Shown piece by piece: positions 36,215-45,105 of a stretch of 64,000 nt of DNA. The notes below the pieces were generated by a model that searched no databases, had not been told where the DNA came from, and was given only the letters and a program-made list of their open reading frames with translations. The position numbers were made by a program, and so were the translations under genes. Source of the DNA: Bacillus sp. BHET2 (GTDB taxonomy: Bacteria > Bacillota > Bacilli > Bacillales > Bacillaceae_B). Each line of letters begins with the position of its first letter. Within the stretch, counting starts at the first letter, position 1. The stretch spans positions 124,001-188,000 of the forward strand of contig NZ_VCQN01000001.1 of assembly GCF_005938125.1 (NCBI RefSeq), given 5' to 3'.

Positions 36215-36350
36215 TTCGTCTTCGGGGCAGGGTGGAATTCCCTACCGGCGGTGATGAAACAATTGTTTCTAAGTCCGCGAGCCTTTAGGGGCAGGATTTG
36301 GTGAGATTCCAAAGCCGACAGTATAGTCTGGATGGGAGAAGATGAAGGTT
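36215..36350 (+). ncRNA. FMN riboswitch (RFN element)
   Basis: All conserved RFN blocks are present in order: TTCGGGGCAGGGTGGAATTC, CCTACCGGCGGT, AAGTCCGCGAGC, GGATTTGGTGAGATTCC, AAAGCCGACAGT and ATAGTCTGGATGGGAGAAG. FMN binding stabilises this aptamer and exposes the downstream terminator, shutting off the riboflavin transporter when flavin is plentiful. The 3' end GGGAGAAGATGAAGG can pair with CCTTTCATTCTCC at 36399-36411, which would act as antiterminator because it overlaps the terminator stem. Confidence 0.97.
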
Positions 36351-36407
36351 TGTGCCAGAACGTTTAGAAAAGGGAAGCTAAACGTTTATTAGGGTATGCC
36401 TTTCATT

Positions 36408-36436
36408 CTCCTAGATTTAGTATCTAGGAGTTTTTT
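36408..36436 (+). terminator. Riboswitch-controlled terminator
   Basis: CTCCTAGAT / ATCTAGGAG with a five-base loop and six T residues; its 5' arm overlaps the predicted antiterminator. Confidence 0.92.
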
Positions 36437-36498
36437 AATGCAACCTTAGGTTTAAGCTATCTTCGATTTAAGATGAATCTCCAAAAGGAGAGAGAATG

Positions 36499-37068
36499 AT
36501 GAAAAAAATGAATACACGCACGTTTGTCACAGTTGGTATGTTAAGTGCCATTTCCTATGTGTTAATGTTGTTCAACTTCCCAATACCACCATTTCCAAAA
36601 TTTTTAATGGTAGACTTCAGTGATGTCCCTGTTTTAATCGCGACAATAACACTCGGTCCACTTGCAGGTGTCTTAGTGGAATTGTTTAAAAACGTGATCG
36701 ACTATGTTATGACAGGAAGCGATACTGGCGTTCCGATTGGTCATGTCGCCAACTTTATGGCAGGAGTGCTTTTAATTCTTCCTACGTATTTTATCTATTC
36801 ACGTTTTCAATCGAAAAAAGGTTTGTTGATTGGATTGATCACAGGTACTGTAGTGATGAGTATAAGCATGGGAATATTAAATTATTTTGTTTTCCTTCCG
36901 GCCTATAAATACTTTATGAATTTCGAGCTTCCGGCAGAAATCATCATTACAGGGATCGTACCATTCAACATCTTAAAAGGAATTCTCATAACTACCGTAT
37001 TTACTTTACTATTTGTTCGCCTTCAAGGCTGGCTATCAAGACAAACAGCCTTAAACAAAGCGGCATAA
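36499..37068 (+). CDS. ribU: Riboflavin transporter RibU (ECF substrate-binding subunit)
   Basis: This 189-residue S-component of an energy-coupling factor transporter captures riboflavin. About six membrane helices are visible. The conserved N-terminal motif for contact with the ECF module is in MLSAISYVLMLFNFPIPPFP (residues about 13-33) and DFSDVPVLIATITLGPLAGVLVELFKN. Control by the FMN riboswitch confirms the substrate. Two adjacent ATG codons (36496 and 36499) are possible; 36499 gives the better spacing to AAGGAG. The EcfAAT module is not in the window. Confidence 0.94.
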   Translation: MKKMNTRTFVTVGMLSAISYVLMLFNFPIPPFPKFLMVDFSDVPVLIATITLGPLAGVLVELFKNVIDYVMTGSDTGVPIGHVANFMAGVLLILPTYFIYSRFQSKKGLLIGLITGTVVMSISMGILNYFVFLPAYKYFMNFELPAEIIITGIVPFNILKGILITTVFTLLFVRLQGWLSRQTALNKAA

Positions 37069-37082
37069 AGATTAAATATAAT

Positions 37083-37114
37083 GAAACCCCTCAAAGTGTT
37101 TGAGGGGTTTTTCT
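37083..37114 (+). terminator. Terminator after ribU
   Basis: AAACCCCTCAAA / TTTGAGGGGTTT with T run. Confidence 0.93.
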
Positions 37115-37140
37115 ATTGAATTTTTTATAGAATTGTAAAG

Positions 37141-37174
37141 AAAAGGCTAAGGAGAAACTTTCTCCTTAGCCTTC
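37141..37174 (-). terminator. Terminator of fer
   Basis: AAGGCTAAGGAGAAA / TTTCTCCTTAGCCTT stem with a T-rich tail on the minus strand. Confidence 0.85.
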
Positions 37175-37181
37175 ATTCTCA

Positions 37182-37502
<321 letters not shown>

Positions 37503-37653
37503 TTAATGTTTATTTTATAGAGGATTGAATGACTTTTCAATAGTTACGTGCTCTCTTTTTATTTTTATCCTATATAAGAAAAACAAAACATGGTTATAAA
37601 CCAAATTCATGGTACAATATTTGACAATAACCAACATAGTAAGGAGTAGAGAA

Positions 37654-38718
37654 TTGACCTATCTTAATTATGTGATTTTATATTGCTTGTTGCAAATTAA
37701 TGGAGAGCGATCGATTTACTCTGTTTTTCATATCTTAAAAGGGAAAAAGTCTTCCCAATCAATCCAGGATGCGCATATTTTTCAGTTGCAGCCGTTTTTT
37801 CTTTCATTACCTAAATTGAAGCGTACGTATTTTGATTATAAAATAAAGGAATTAGAAACCGCTGATCTCGTCAAGATTGTGGGAGATGGAAAGGTGATCG
37901 TGACGGAAGTTGGAACCAATAAGGTAAAAAAAGATTTTCTGGGGAAAGCTTTCCCCTCTGAAATGAATGGACTCATCTATGGTGACCAGACACGTCTGTT
38001 TTGGATGAGATTGATTCTCCTTGTACAGGTCCTTTCAAATGCAAAAAAACAGGAATCGCTCTATTTTCCAGTTCAACGAAACAAGAGTATTCAGGAATGG
38101 GTAAAGAACTGCTTAAGAGCCCACCCTAATATCGATCATTTCACTTCTTCACTTTTTCATGAGCTATATGCCATCTTGAATACCCAGAAAGTGGATCCAT
38201 CCATTCTAGTCTACCGCCTATCCGGCTTTAAGGATTTTGGTTGGACGGAACTGCAGGTGGCTGATATGTTAAATATGGATGAAGAAGAATGTCGCTTTCG
38301 ATTCTTACATTTAGTACACAGTATGTTGTCAGATTTAGCAGAGGAACCATCGACATACCCTATATTATATTCGATTAGTTCAAAAAGTGATCAAAATCAA
38401 AACCTGACTATTTCCACTAGTAAAACGTACGATTTGTATAAAAGAGGGCACTCCATAGAAGAAATTTCACGGATAAGAAAGTTGAAAATAAATACGATTG
38501 AAGATCATTTCATTGAACTAGCCTTAACAGAGAATGGTTTTGATATTTCCCCGTTTATTAACGAACTAGAGTATCAAAACGTACTTAGAGTGATGAATGA
38601 TATGAAAACCAAAAGACTAAGACCGATAAAAGAAAAGCTTCCACAATTATCTTATTTTCAAATTCGGGTCGCAATTGCAAAGGCAGGTGAAGAACGTGAA
38701 TTTGCAACAAGAGCTTAA
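37654..38718 (+). CDS. ypbB: YpbB, helix-turn-helix protein upstream of recQ
   Basis: This protein of about 354 residues, with conserved start LNYVILYCLLQINGERSIYS and HILKGKKSSQSIQDAHIF, is homologous to B. subtilis YpbB. The C-terminal third has a helicase-and-RNaseD-like C-terminal (HTH_40-type) region: TYDLYKRGHSIEEISRIRKLKINTIEDHFIELAL (residues about 265-300). Such domains often accompany RecQ, and the gene overlaps recQ by 23 bp, so it may work with the helicase. TTG 37654 is chosen (TAAGGAG nine bases upstream); earlier in-frame codons lack a site. Function unproven. Confidence 0.85.
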   Translation: MTYLNYVILYCLLQINGERSIYSVFHILKGKKSSQSIQDAHIFQLQPFFLSLPKLKRTYFDYKIKELETADLVKIVGDGKVIVTEVGTNKVKKDFLGKAFPSEMNGLIYGDQTRLFWMRLILLVQVLSNAKKQESLYFPVQRNKSIQEWVKNCLRAHPNIDHFTSSLFHELYAILNTQKVDPSILVYRLSGFKDFGWTELQVADMLNMDEEECRFRFLHLVHSMLSDLAEEPSTYPILYSISSKSDQNQNLTISTSKTYDLYKRGHSIEEISRIRKLKINTIEDHFIELALTENGFDISPFINELEYQNVLRVMNDMKTKRLRPIKEKLPQLSYFQIRVAIAKAGEEREFATRA

Positions 38719-40168
38719 AGAACGATTTGGCTACTCTTCATTTAGAAAAGGGCAGGAAGAAATCATCCGCTCCGTATTAAATCAACAGGATACAGTAGCA
38801 ATGCTTCCAACTGGAACCGGAAAGTCATTGTGTTATCAATTGTCAGGATATTTGAGAGATGGTCATGTGTTGATTGTTTCTCCATTGCTGTCATTAATGC
38901 AGGATCAAGTGGAGCAGATGAAAGTGTTGGGAGAAAAGCGTGTCATCGCCCTTAATTCATTTTTGCCGTTTGTAGAAAGAAGGACGGCTCTAGAACAGTT
39001 GCACCTCTATAAGTTTATTTTCATATCACCGGAAATGCTCATGAGTTCAGGAGTGATTTCATCCTTGAAACCATTGAATATTTCTTTATATGTCATTGAT
39101 GAAGCTCATTGTATCTCACAATGGGGTCCGGATTTCAGGCCGGACTACCTAAAGCTTGGAGAACTCAAAGGAAAAATTGGTCATCCAACCACCCTGGCTT
39201 TAACGGCTACGGCCACAGAGGAAGTAAGGAAAGATATTTCACGTGTGCTGGAAATGGACCAGGCTGTTGAAATGGTCTATTCTATTGATCGTGGAAATAT
39301 CGGATTATTTGTCAAAAAGGTTACAAACCAACATGAAAAGCTGAATACTCTATTGGAACTTGTGTCAGGCTGGGGTGGGCCCGGTATTATTTATTTCTCA
39401 AGCAAACGAATGGCAGAAGACGTTGCTCATTGGCTAGGAGAAAATGGAGTGTCACGTGTAGCTTACTATCACGGAGGAATGGAGCAAGAGGATCGTATAT
39501 TGATTCAGCAGCAGTTTCTATCGGAGAAGTTGAGAGTGATATGTGCGACTTCCGCATTTGGTATGGGTGTTAATAAAGAGAATATTCGTTTTGTCATCCA
39601 TTTTCATTTCCCTACAAGCATAGAAGCATTCCTTCAAGAAATCGGAAGAGCCGGAAGGGATGGCGAGAGTAGCGTTGCAGTCGTGCTATACTCTGAACAG
39701 GATCTTTCATTGCCATTACAGCTTATTCAAAGTGAGTTACCTGAAGACACTCAAATCCAGGGGTTTGTTAAAGAAAACACGAAAAACAGAACGAAAGAAT
39801 TAATTGAGCCTTTACAGCTTTCAGAGGTGCAATTTCGTTTTCTTACTTATTATGTCTCAGAGCTCTCACAGGACCTGTCAATCGATACTGATAGATTGAT
39901 AGAGAAGGTAAAACAAATTCGTGATAATCGTTTGCAATACAAAAAGGACAAGCTTGTCTTCATGATACAGTGGCTTCAATCTAGGTCATGCAGAAGAGAG
40001 AAGCTCCTTCATTATTTTGATGAGAACATACAACAACAAATCAGTTTCTGCTGCGATCTATGCGGGAATTCCCTCGACGATTTCACGAGTCATTCTTTTA
40101 CTTCAAGCACCTTTGATCCCGAGGTGGCTACTTGGGAAATAAGGTTGGAAAAATTATTGTTAGGATAA
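38696..40168 (+). CDS. recQ: ATP-dependent DNA helicase RecQ (RecS)
   Basis: This 490-residue superfamily 2 3'-5' helicase shows Walker A in AMLPTGTGKSLCYQ (about residue 37), SPLLSLMQDQV, DEAH box in VIDEAHCISQWGPDFRPDY, TALALTATATEEV, FSSKRMAEDVA, and motif VI in QEIGRAGRDGESS. The zinc-binding region is short (CCDLCGN and SCRR). There is no HRDC domain, so it is the shorter RecS-type paralogue. GTG 38696 has AGGTGA five bases upstream and fits homologues; the earlier TTG at 38675 lacks a site. Confidence 0.94.
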   Translation: MNLQQELKERFGYSSFRKGQEEIIRSVLNQQDTVAMLPTGTGKSLCYQLSGYLRDGHVLIVSPLLSLMQDQVEQMKVLGEKRVIALNSFLPFVERRTALEQLHLYKFIFISPEMLMSSGVISSLKPLNISLYVIDEAHCISQWGPDFRPDYLKLGELKGKIGHPTTLALTATATEEVRKDISRVLEMDQAVEMVYSIDRGNIGLFVKKVTNQHEKLNTLLELVSGWGGPGIIYFSSKRMAEDVAHWLGENGVSRVAYYHGGMEQEDRILIQQQFLSEKLRVICATSAFGMGVNKENIRFVIHFHFPTSIEAFLQEIGRAGRDGESSVAVVLYSEQDLSLPLQLIQSELPEDTQIQGFVKENTKNRTKELIEPLQLSEVQFRFLTYYVSELSQDLSIDTDRLIEKVKQIRDNRLQYKKDKLVFMIQWLQSRSCRREKLLHYFDENIQQQISFCCDLCGNSLDDFTSHSFTSSTFDPEVATWEIRLEKLLLG

Positions 40169-40177
40169 GTGGTAACG

Positions 40178-40777
40178 ATGCAGAAACAAGGAGAAATCAT
40201 TCAACAACTTTCTAAGAAGCAATTAACATTTCATTTGTATTTTACTCAAATAGTACTATTAACGATTGCCTTTGGATTAGGTATATTTTTATTTGATAGC
40301 TGGACTGATTTTTGGAAGCAATTCCACCTTTCGACATCGATTATAACCATTGGACTTACTAGCGGCTTGCTTATTGTGATAATCGATGTCGTATTAATGA
40401 AGAAGTTACCGTCTAAATACTATGACGATGGTGGTGTCAATGCCCGTATTTTTACAAATAGGGGTATTGGAGAAATTGCCCTGTTAGCTTTGTTTATCAG
40501 CTTCAGTGAAGAGGTATTATTTAGAGGTGTTGTGCAATTTCATTTTGGATTGATCGTTTCAAGTATTATTTTTGCTCTCATACATTTTAGGTACTGGGCC
40601 CATTGGTTTTTGATTGTCAATGTTGTACTGTTAAGTTTTTGGATCGGCTTCATTTATGAACAAACAGATAATTTAGTCGTAACCATCATCATGCACTTTG
40701 TTATCGATTTCTTACTAGGATTACACATGCGTAAGAAAGGAAGACAGGGAAGTAAAGAAGGGATGTCTCATGAGTAA
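40178..40777 (+). CDS. ypbD: CPBP family intramembrane glutamic endopeptidase (YpbD)
   Basis: This membrane protein of about 199 residues has the CAAX protease/bacteriocin-processing (Abi) motifs: EEVLFRGVVQ (residues about 110-119), where the two glutamates are catalytic, and ALIHFRYWAHW with the conserved His. About five membrane helices. Position after recQ equals B. subtilis ypbD. ATG 40178 is preferred to GTG 40169, which abuts the recQ stop. The substrate is unknown. Confidence 0.88.
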   Translation: MQKQGEIIQQLSKKQLTFHLYFTQIVLLTIAFGLGIFLFDSWTDFWKQFHLSTSIITIGLTSGLLIVIIDVVLMKKLPSKYYDDGGVNARIFTNRGIGEIALLALFISFSEEVLFRGVVQFHFGLIVSSIIFALIHFRYWAHWFLIVNVVLLSFWIGFIYEQTDNLVVTIIMHFVIDFLLGLHMRKKGRQGSKEGMSHE

Positions 40778-41438
40778 AGACCCATATCGAGATCAAGCGG
40801 CGAAATTAAAGAAAAAAATTGAACGTGTAAAAGAGGAAGTACCGGTGAGAAAGAGAGAGCCGCTCCCTCCACGGAGTGAACTGCATAGAGAGAAACAGAA
40901 GAAGAACAAATGGAAGATGAAGTATCCATTAATCAGCATGCTGCTATTATTTTTCATTCTATTGCCTTTGACCGTTTTTAGTATATATTCTTATTTTGAT
41001 CATAGAAATGGACCTCTGATTGTTCTTTCAGATGATGTAGATGACGTGGTGGAAGTCCGTTATGATCATTCAGAAAGTGAAGAAAGTGAAGAAATGGCAG
41101 ATTCTAAAGAGGAAGAAGAACCTCCCTCCAACACTCAGAAAGAAGAGGAAAGGAAAGAGCCTGTTTCCAACAACAACGGGAAGAATCAGCAGGCCCCTGC
41201 TAATCCACCTGTAAAAGAGGAGGAAGTGGTCAAAGAAGAGCCAAAGCAAGAAAAGGAGAAGGAACAACCGAACTACAAGATTGTGTCTCATACGGTTAAA
41301 CCTCAGGAAACGCTCTATCGAATCGCCATGAACTACTACCATTCCCCTTCTGGAGTGGACCGGATTAAAGAATGGAATAAGATTCAAGATAATGAAATTC
41401 AAACAGGACAAGTATTGGAAATTCCATTAGATCAATAA
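40770..41438 (+). CDS. ypbE: LysM domain membrane protein YpbE
   Basis: This 222-residue protein has a basic cytoplasmic N-terminus (residues 1-50), one membrane span (about 51-73, PLISMLLLFFILLPLTVFSIYSY), a long E/K/P-rich extracellular linker (about 95-165) and a C-terminal LysM domain (about 170-222, SHTVKPQETLYRIAMNYYH). It likely binds peptidoglycan from the membrane; function otherwise unknown. It overlaps ypbD by eight bases. Compositional bias in the linker is strong. Confidence 0.9.
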   Translation: MSKDPYRDQAAKLKKKIERVKEEVPVRKREPLPPRSELHREKQKKNKWKMKYPLISMLLLFFILLPLTVFSIYSYFDHRNGPLIVLSDDVDDVVEVRYDHSESEESEEMADSKEEEEPPSNTQKEEERKEPVSNNNGKNQQAPANPPVKEEEVVKEEPKQEKEKEQPNYKIVSHTVKPQETLYRIAMNYYHSPSGVDRIKEWNKIQDNEIQTGQVLEIPLDQ

Positions 41439-41442
41439 CGCT

Positions 41443-41478
41443 CACCCACCCAAAGTTGTTTGTGGTGGGTGTTTTTTT
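41443..41478 (+). terminator. Terminator after ypbE
   Basis: CACCCACC / GGTGGGTG stem with seven T residues. Confidence 0.92.
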
Positions 41479-41623
41479 ATTGTCAAAGAGTGCTATTTGT
41501 ATAGCCTTTACAATTACTTTTCAGCATCTTCTTAAAAAATTTACCTTTCTTTATAAGGAGCGTTACAAATGAAAATTATAATGATAGTGCAGTGGTCCTG
41601 ACAATGAGAGGGGAGATGGTTTG

Positions 41624-42151
41624 GTGGATAGAATGATGACTCGTTTTCGGAAGGTAGACGATATGTTGTTTTACAGAATCAATGGAAGCAGGCAGTTGTA
41701 CCGATCATTCTTTGGGTATATTACTCATCTTGGAGGTGCAAGGGTCACGCTCGCATCTATTCTGTTTCTATTTATCATTAGTGAGTATTTCACACATATC
41801 AAACAAACAGTTTCCGTTGCCTTGGTTTCATTAGTCATCAGCCATATCTTGATGACGATTATTAAAAAATTGGTCAGAAGAATCCGTCCTTATATCACGT
41901 TACCTAACGCTATTCTTCACGGTTATGAATTTAATGATCATTCATTCCCATCAGGTCATTCTACGGCTATTTTCTCAATCACTATCCCATTTATGATTCA
42001 GTATCCAACTACCATGCTTATTCTTTTTCCATTGAGTTGGCTCGTTGGGTATTCAAGAGTCGTCCTTGGTGTCCATTATCCTTCAGATGTATTAGCGGGA
42101 GCATTTCTTGCTTTTGCAACTGCTTTGATTATGCTTTTGTTTATTTCATAA
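41624..42151 (+). CDS. PAP2 family phosphatase
   Basis: This membrane protein of about 175 residues has the three-part phosphatidic-acid-phosphatase type 2 signature: KKLVRRIRP (about residue 83), FPSGHST (about 114) and SRVVLGVHYPSD (about 150). These residues form the phosphohistidine active site. Five or six membrane helices. Bacterial members dephosphorylate undecaprenyl diphosphate, phosphatidic acid or phosphatidylglycerol phosphate; which is unknown. The start may be TTG 41621 or GTG 41624, both behind GAGGGGAG. It and the next gene lie inside an otherwise conserved ypb block. Confidence 0.9.
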   Translation: MDRMMTRFRKVDDMLFYRINGSRQLYRSFFGYITHLGGARVTLASILFLFIISEYFTHIKQTVSVALVSLVISHILMTIIKKLVRRIRPYITLPNAILHGYEFNDHSFPSGHSTAIFSITIPFMIQYPTTMLILFPLSWLVGYSRVVLGVHYPSDVLAGAFLAFATALIMLLFIS

Positions 42152-42192
42152 ACTAGGGAAGGATCCAGGCAATCTTATAGGGGGAGATATAA

Positions 42193-43338
42193 ATGAGAGT
42201 AGCGCTATTTTCTGATACGTACCATCCACAAGTCAACGGAGTGGCTAGAACCTTAAAAAGGTTGACAGAACATTATGAGAAAAGAAGGATTGAGTATAAA
42301 GTATTTGTACCAGATTACCAGGATAAAAAAGAATCTTACCCAAATGTACAATCTTTCACAAGTTTTCCTTTTTTTCTATATCCAGAGTGCCGAACGGCCA
42401 TTGCCAATCCAAAGACAATCATCAGGCAGTTAAAAGATTTTTCCCCATCGCTGATCCATGTCACTACACCATTAACCATGGGTTTATTTGGAATCCAGGG
42501 GGCGAAGAAAATGAATCTTCCCCTTGTGGCCTCTTATCACACCCATTTTGATGTGTATCTGAATTATTATAAAATGATGTGGGTGTCTCCTCTATTATGG
42601 AAATATTTGAAATGGTTCTATTCACAAGCAGATCGCATTTTTGTTCCTTCAGAAGAAACGAAACTTCATATGGAAAAGCAGGGGTTCAGAGACTTGTCCA
42701 TTTGGAGCAGGGGAGTCGATTGTGAAACCTATTCACCCACCAAGAAGAGTTCTTCCATAAGGGAAACATATAAGATTACAAAGAAATATATCCTCCTATA
42801 TGTAGGACGACTAGCTCCAGAAAAAGACTTGAAAACCCTTGAAAAAACGATCAAATATCTTCCTCAAGAAGTGAAAAATCAAGTTCAATGGCTCATTGTA
42901 GGGGACGGTCCAATGAGGGAAGAGCTGATGGTAAAGACTAAAGAAGAAAGTGTGATCTATACAGGCTATTTAACCGGCCATGAACTGGCAGAGGTGTATG
43001 CATCATCGGATTTATTTGTATTCCCTTCTGCTTCTGAAACATTTGGAAATGTGGTACTGGAAGCATTTGCATCAGGACTGCCAGCAATCGTAGCCAATAA
43101 AGGGGGAGTTACAAATATTGTTGAGCATGATCAAACTGGGAGAATAGCCGAAGCTCATCAGCCTCAATCGTTCATTCATCATATTGTTGAAGTGCTGAGT
43201 GAAGACCGCCTCCAGTATATGAAACGAAAAGCCCTTCAAATGGCCCAAAAACAATCCTGGGACCAGATTTTTGATCAACTCATCGAAGAATTTTGTGAAG
43301 TTAGTCATTTTCATGGGCAAAATCAAATGTTTGGATAA
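42193..43338 (+). CDS. Family 4 glycosyltransferase
   Basis: This 381-residue GT-B glycosyltransferase has an N-terminal acceptor domain with FSDTYHPQVNGVARTL and SYHTHFDVYL, and a C-terminal nucleotide-sugar domain with LYVGRLAPEKDL, GDGPMREEL, FPSASETFGNVVLEAFASGLPAI (the E-x7-E motif). It resembles GDP-mannose-dependent alpha-mannosyltransferases such as MgtA and also diacylglycerol glucosyltransferases. The PAP2 phosphatase neighbour, 41 bp upstream, suggests a membrane-lipid or cell-wall glycolipid substrate. ATG with GGGGGAGA. Confidence 0.88.
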   Translation: MRVALFSDTYHPQVNGVARTLKRLTEHYEKRRIEYKVFVPDYQDKKESYPNVQSFTSFPFFLYPECRTAIANPKTIIRQLKDFSPSLIHVTTPLTMGLFGIQGAKKMNLPLVASYHTHFDVYLNYYKMMWVSPLLWKYLKWFYSQADRIFVPSEETKLHMEKQGFRDLSIWSRGVDCETYSPTKKSSSIRETYKITKKYILLYVGRLAPEKDLKTLEKTIKYLPQEVKNQVQWLIVGDGPMREELMVKTKEESVIYTGYLTGHELAEVYASSDLFVFPSASETFGNVVLEAFASGLPAIVANKGGVTNIVEHDQTGRIAEAHQPQSFIHHIVEVLSEDRLQYMKRKALQMAQKQSWDQIFDQLIEEFCEVSHFHGQNQMFG

Positions 43339-43379
43339 TGAACTACTACATCCATTTCAATAGAATACGTGTAGGTATG

Positions 43380-43402
43380 GGATCTGAAGAGATCCTTTTT
43401 TG
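43380..43402 (+). terminator. Terminator after the glycosyltransferase
   Basis: GGATCT / AGATCC, four-base loop, six T residues. Confidence 0.75.
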
Positions 43403-43465
43403 ATTTTACTAGTCTATCACGTTGGACATGCCCATAGACTATAGGGAGGAAAGGAGAGGGTGGAG

Positions 43466-43921
43466 ATGGAGCGTGGGAAACAGGATTTTGGGGAATGGAC
43501 AGATCATGCGACAAGACAGATGCTACATAACTTGATTGAAAAAAAACAAACATTTGATAAAGCCAAAACCTTGCATCTTTATACTTTATGGGGAACAATG
43601 TTTGCCTCCTTTTATTTTCTATATTACCTTACTAAATTTGTACTTGGACCATTTTCCTACTCATTCGCTGCGATGTTTTCTGTATTCGTGTCGAACACAT
43701 TCCATTTGCTCTTGGCTATGGTTTTAGTGGGGCTTTTCGGGGCATCAAAAATTTTATATGACAAGAAGGAGAAAAAGGAAAAAGAATTCCATGCATTAAG
43801 ATGTGAAGTCATTGACAGGAGCAAGGATTTATGGAAAGAAGAAGCATGGAAAAAAAGGCATCAAGTATTCGAACAATTAAAAAAAGAATGGGATATCAAT
43901 CTATTTCACGGCACAAAATAA
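43466..43921 (+). CDS. ypbF: YpbF-like membrane protein (DUF2663)
   Basis: This protein of about 151 residues has two membrane spans near residues 38-60 (LWGTMFASFYFLYYLTKFV) and 75-97 (FVSNTFHLLLAMVLVGLFGA) and a basic, helical C-terminus. The start ERGKQDFGEWTDHATRQMLHNLI resembles B. subtilis YpbF, whose gene is also near ypbE and ypbG. No function known. ATG 43466 gives nine bases from AAGGAG; GTG 43460 only three. Confidence 0.72.
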   Translation: MERGKQDFGEWTDHATRQMLHNLIEKKQTFDKAKTLHLYTLWGTMFASFYFLYYLTKFVLGPFSYSFAAMFSVFVSNTFHLLLAMVLVGLFGASKILYDKKEKKEKEFHALRCEVIDRSKDLWKEEAWKKRHQVFEQLKKEWDINLFHGTK

Positions 43922-43951
43922 GTTCCAAGGGGGCTTTAGTTAATGAGAAAT

Positions 43952-44007
43952 AGACTCACAGCGAACAAGACCCGTAACCCCTTGCGGATCTTGCTGCTAG
44001 TGAGCCT
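43952..44007. repeat. Long imperfect inverted repeat between convergent ypbF and cotJC
   Basis: GACTCACAGCGAACAAGAC...CG and CGGATCTTGCTGCTAGTGAG pair over about 22 bp with a few mismatches and a nine-base loop. There is no T run on the plus strand; a modest T-rich stretch follows on the minus strand, so it may terminate cotJ transcripts. Confidence 0.55.
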
Positions 44008-44025
44008 AAACGTTGATCGCATCCT

Positions 44026-44595
44026 TTAAAAAAACACCTTTTTATCTCTCTCATCCTTAAGTATTTCCACCGCTTCCCGGAAGCGTTGGGAATGAATGAT
44101 TTCACGCTCCCTTAGAAAGCGCAATCCATCATTCAGGTCTGGATCGTCACTCATATTGATGATCCATTGATATGTTGCTCTCGCTTTCTCTTCAGCGGCG
44201 ATGTCTTCATAAAGATCCGCAATTGGATCCCCTTTAGCAGCAATATAAGACGCAGTAAACGGAACGCCGGCTGCATTCTGATAGAAAATCGCCCCATCAT
44301 GATTGACATAATTTGCATCAAGACCGGCATCTTTCATCTGCTGTGGAGTGGCGTCTTTAATTAACTTATAGACCATCGTTGCAATCATTTCCAAGTGAGC
44401 AAATTCCTCTGTTCCAATATCTGTTAAAAGTCCGATTACTTTATCAGGAATCGAATATCGTTGATTGAGGTATCGGAGGGCAGCCGCAAGTTCACCATCT
44501 GCACCACCATATTGCTCAATTAGAAATTTCGCTAATTTAGGATTGCATGTACTTACTCTCACTGGATATTGAAGCTTTTTTTCGTAAACCCACAT
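44026..44595 (-). CDS. cotJC: Spore coat protein CotJC (manganese-catalase-like)
   Basis: This 189-residue ferritin-like protein has the manganese catalase fold; very close to B. subtilis CotJC. Metal ligands are in QYGGADGELAAALRY (Glu), TDIGTEEFAHLEMIA (Glu and His), EDIAAEEKARATYQW (Glu) and REIIHSQRFREA (His). It may detoxify peroxide in the spore coat. ATG 44595 (MWVYEKKLQYP) gives nine bases to AAGGAGG; the ATG at 44601 is too close. Last gene of cotJABC. Confidence 0.94.
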   Translation of the reverse strand: MWVYEKKLQYPVRVSTCNPKLAKFLIEQYGGADGELAAALRYLNQRYSIPDKVIGLLTDIGTEEFAHLEMIATMVYKLIKDATPQQMKDAGLDANYVNHDGAIFYQNAAGVPFTASYIAAKGDPIADLYEDIAAEEKARATYQWIINMSDDPDLNDGLRFLREREIIHSQRFREAVEILKDERDKKVFF

Positions 44596-44616
44596 ATGCA
44601 TGTACCTCCTTCATCC

Positions 44617-44877
44617 TTATACTTGCCATGGCCAAGGGGCATCCTTCCAGTCCCAAGGATAATTGGAATAGCTATATCCATATTGGGTTAAAGGTCCGAA
44701 TTCCTTTTCAAACTTTTTTTTAATTTGTTTGCGTGTTTTAATATACATATTGTATTGAGAGATGGCATCGTAGTCTTCCGGGTGGGTATCCAGATAAAGT
44801 GTGAGATCGACAATGACAAAATCTACGGCTTGCAGTTCTTCTAGAACCTCATAATAATACGGGGGTAGCTGTTTCAT
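44617..44877 (-). CDS. cotJB: Spore coat protein CotJB
   Basis: This 86-residue CotJB coat component has the characteristic YYEVLEELQAVDFVIVDLTLYLDTHPEDYDAI start and a tryptophan/proline-rich end (PWDWKDAPWPWQ). It lies between cotJA and cotJC with short gaps. ATG with AAAGGAG on the minus strand. Needed for incorporation of CotJC in B. subtilis. Confidence 0.93.
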   Translation of the reverse strand: MKQLPPYYYEVLEELQAVDFVIVDLTLYLDTHPEDYDAISQYNMYIKTRKQIKKKFEKEFGPLTQYGYSYSNYPWDWKDAPWPWQV

Positions 44878-44883
44878 AGAAGT

Positions 44884-45105
44884 TTAATCTCCTTTCATTT
44901 TTTCGTAGGGGCTATAATAAGGGTCATAAAACACTTTCCACAATGTCCCTTTTTGTAAGGCTTCCTTCGGTGAATATTGTTCAAGGTTTGGGGGTTGGAA
45001 CCCTAAATAGAGATTTGGGGGCGTAGAGAATACTTTACGTGTAATTGGCTTGCAAGGATCGAACGGACTTACATACGGATAATAATCTTTATAGTATTCA
45101 TTCAA
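44884..45105 (-). CDS. cotJA: Spore coat protein CotJA
   Basis: This 73-residue coat protein is rich in Tyr and Pro, with FDPCKPITRKVFSTPPNLYLGFQPPNLEQY typical of CotJA and the conserved LWKVFYDPYYSPYE end. The start is TTG at 45103-45105 with AAAGGAGG seven bases before. First gene of the mother-cell cotJABC operon. I could not find a convincing sigma-E promoter upstream. Confidence 0.92.
   Translation of the reverse strand: MNEYYKDYYPYVSPFDPCKPITRKVFSTPPNLYLGFQPPNLEQYSPKEALQKGTLWKVFYDPYYSPYEKMKGD

Noticed and set aside
43072..43326. 84-codon minus-strand frame inside the glycosyltransferase gene
   Set aside because: Entirely inside a gene with complete family motifs; shadow frame.
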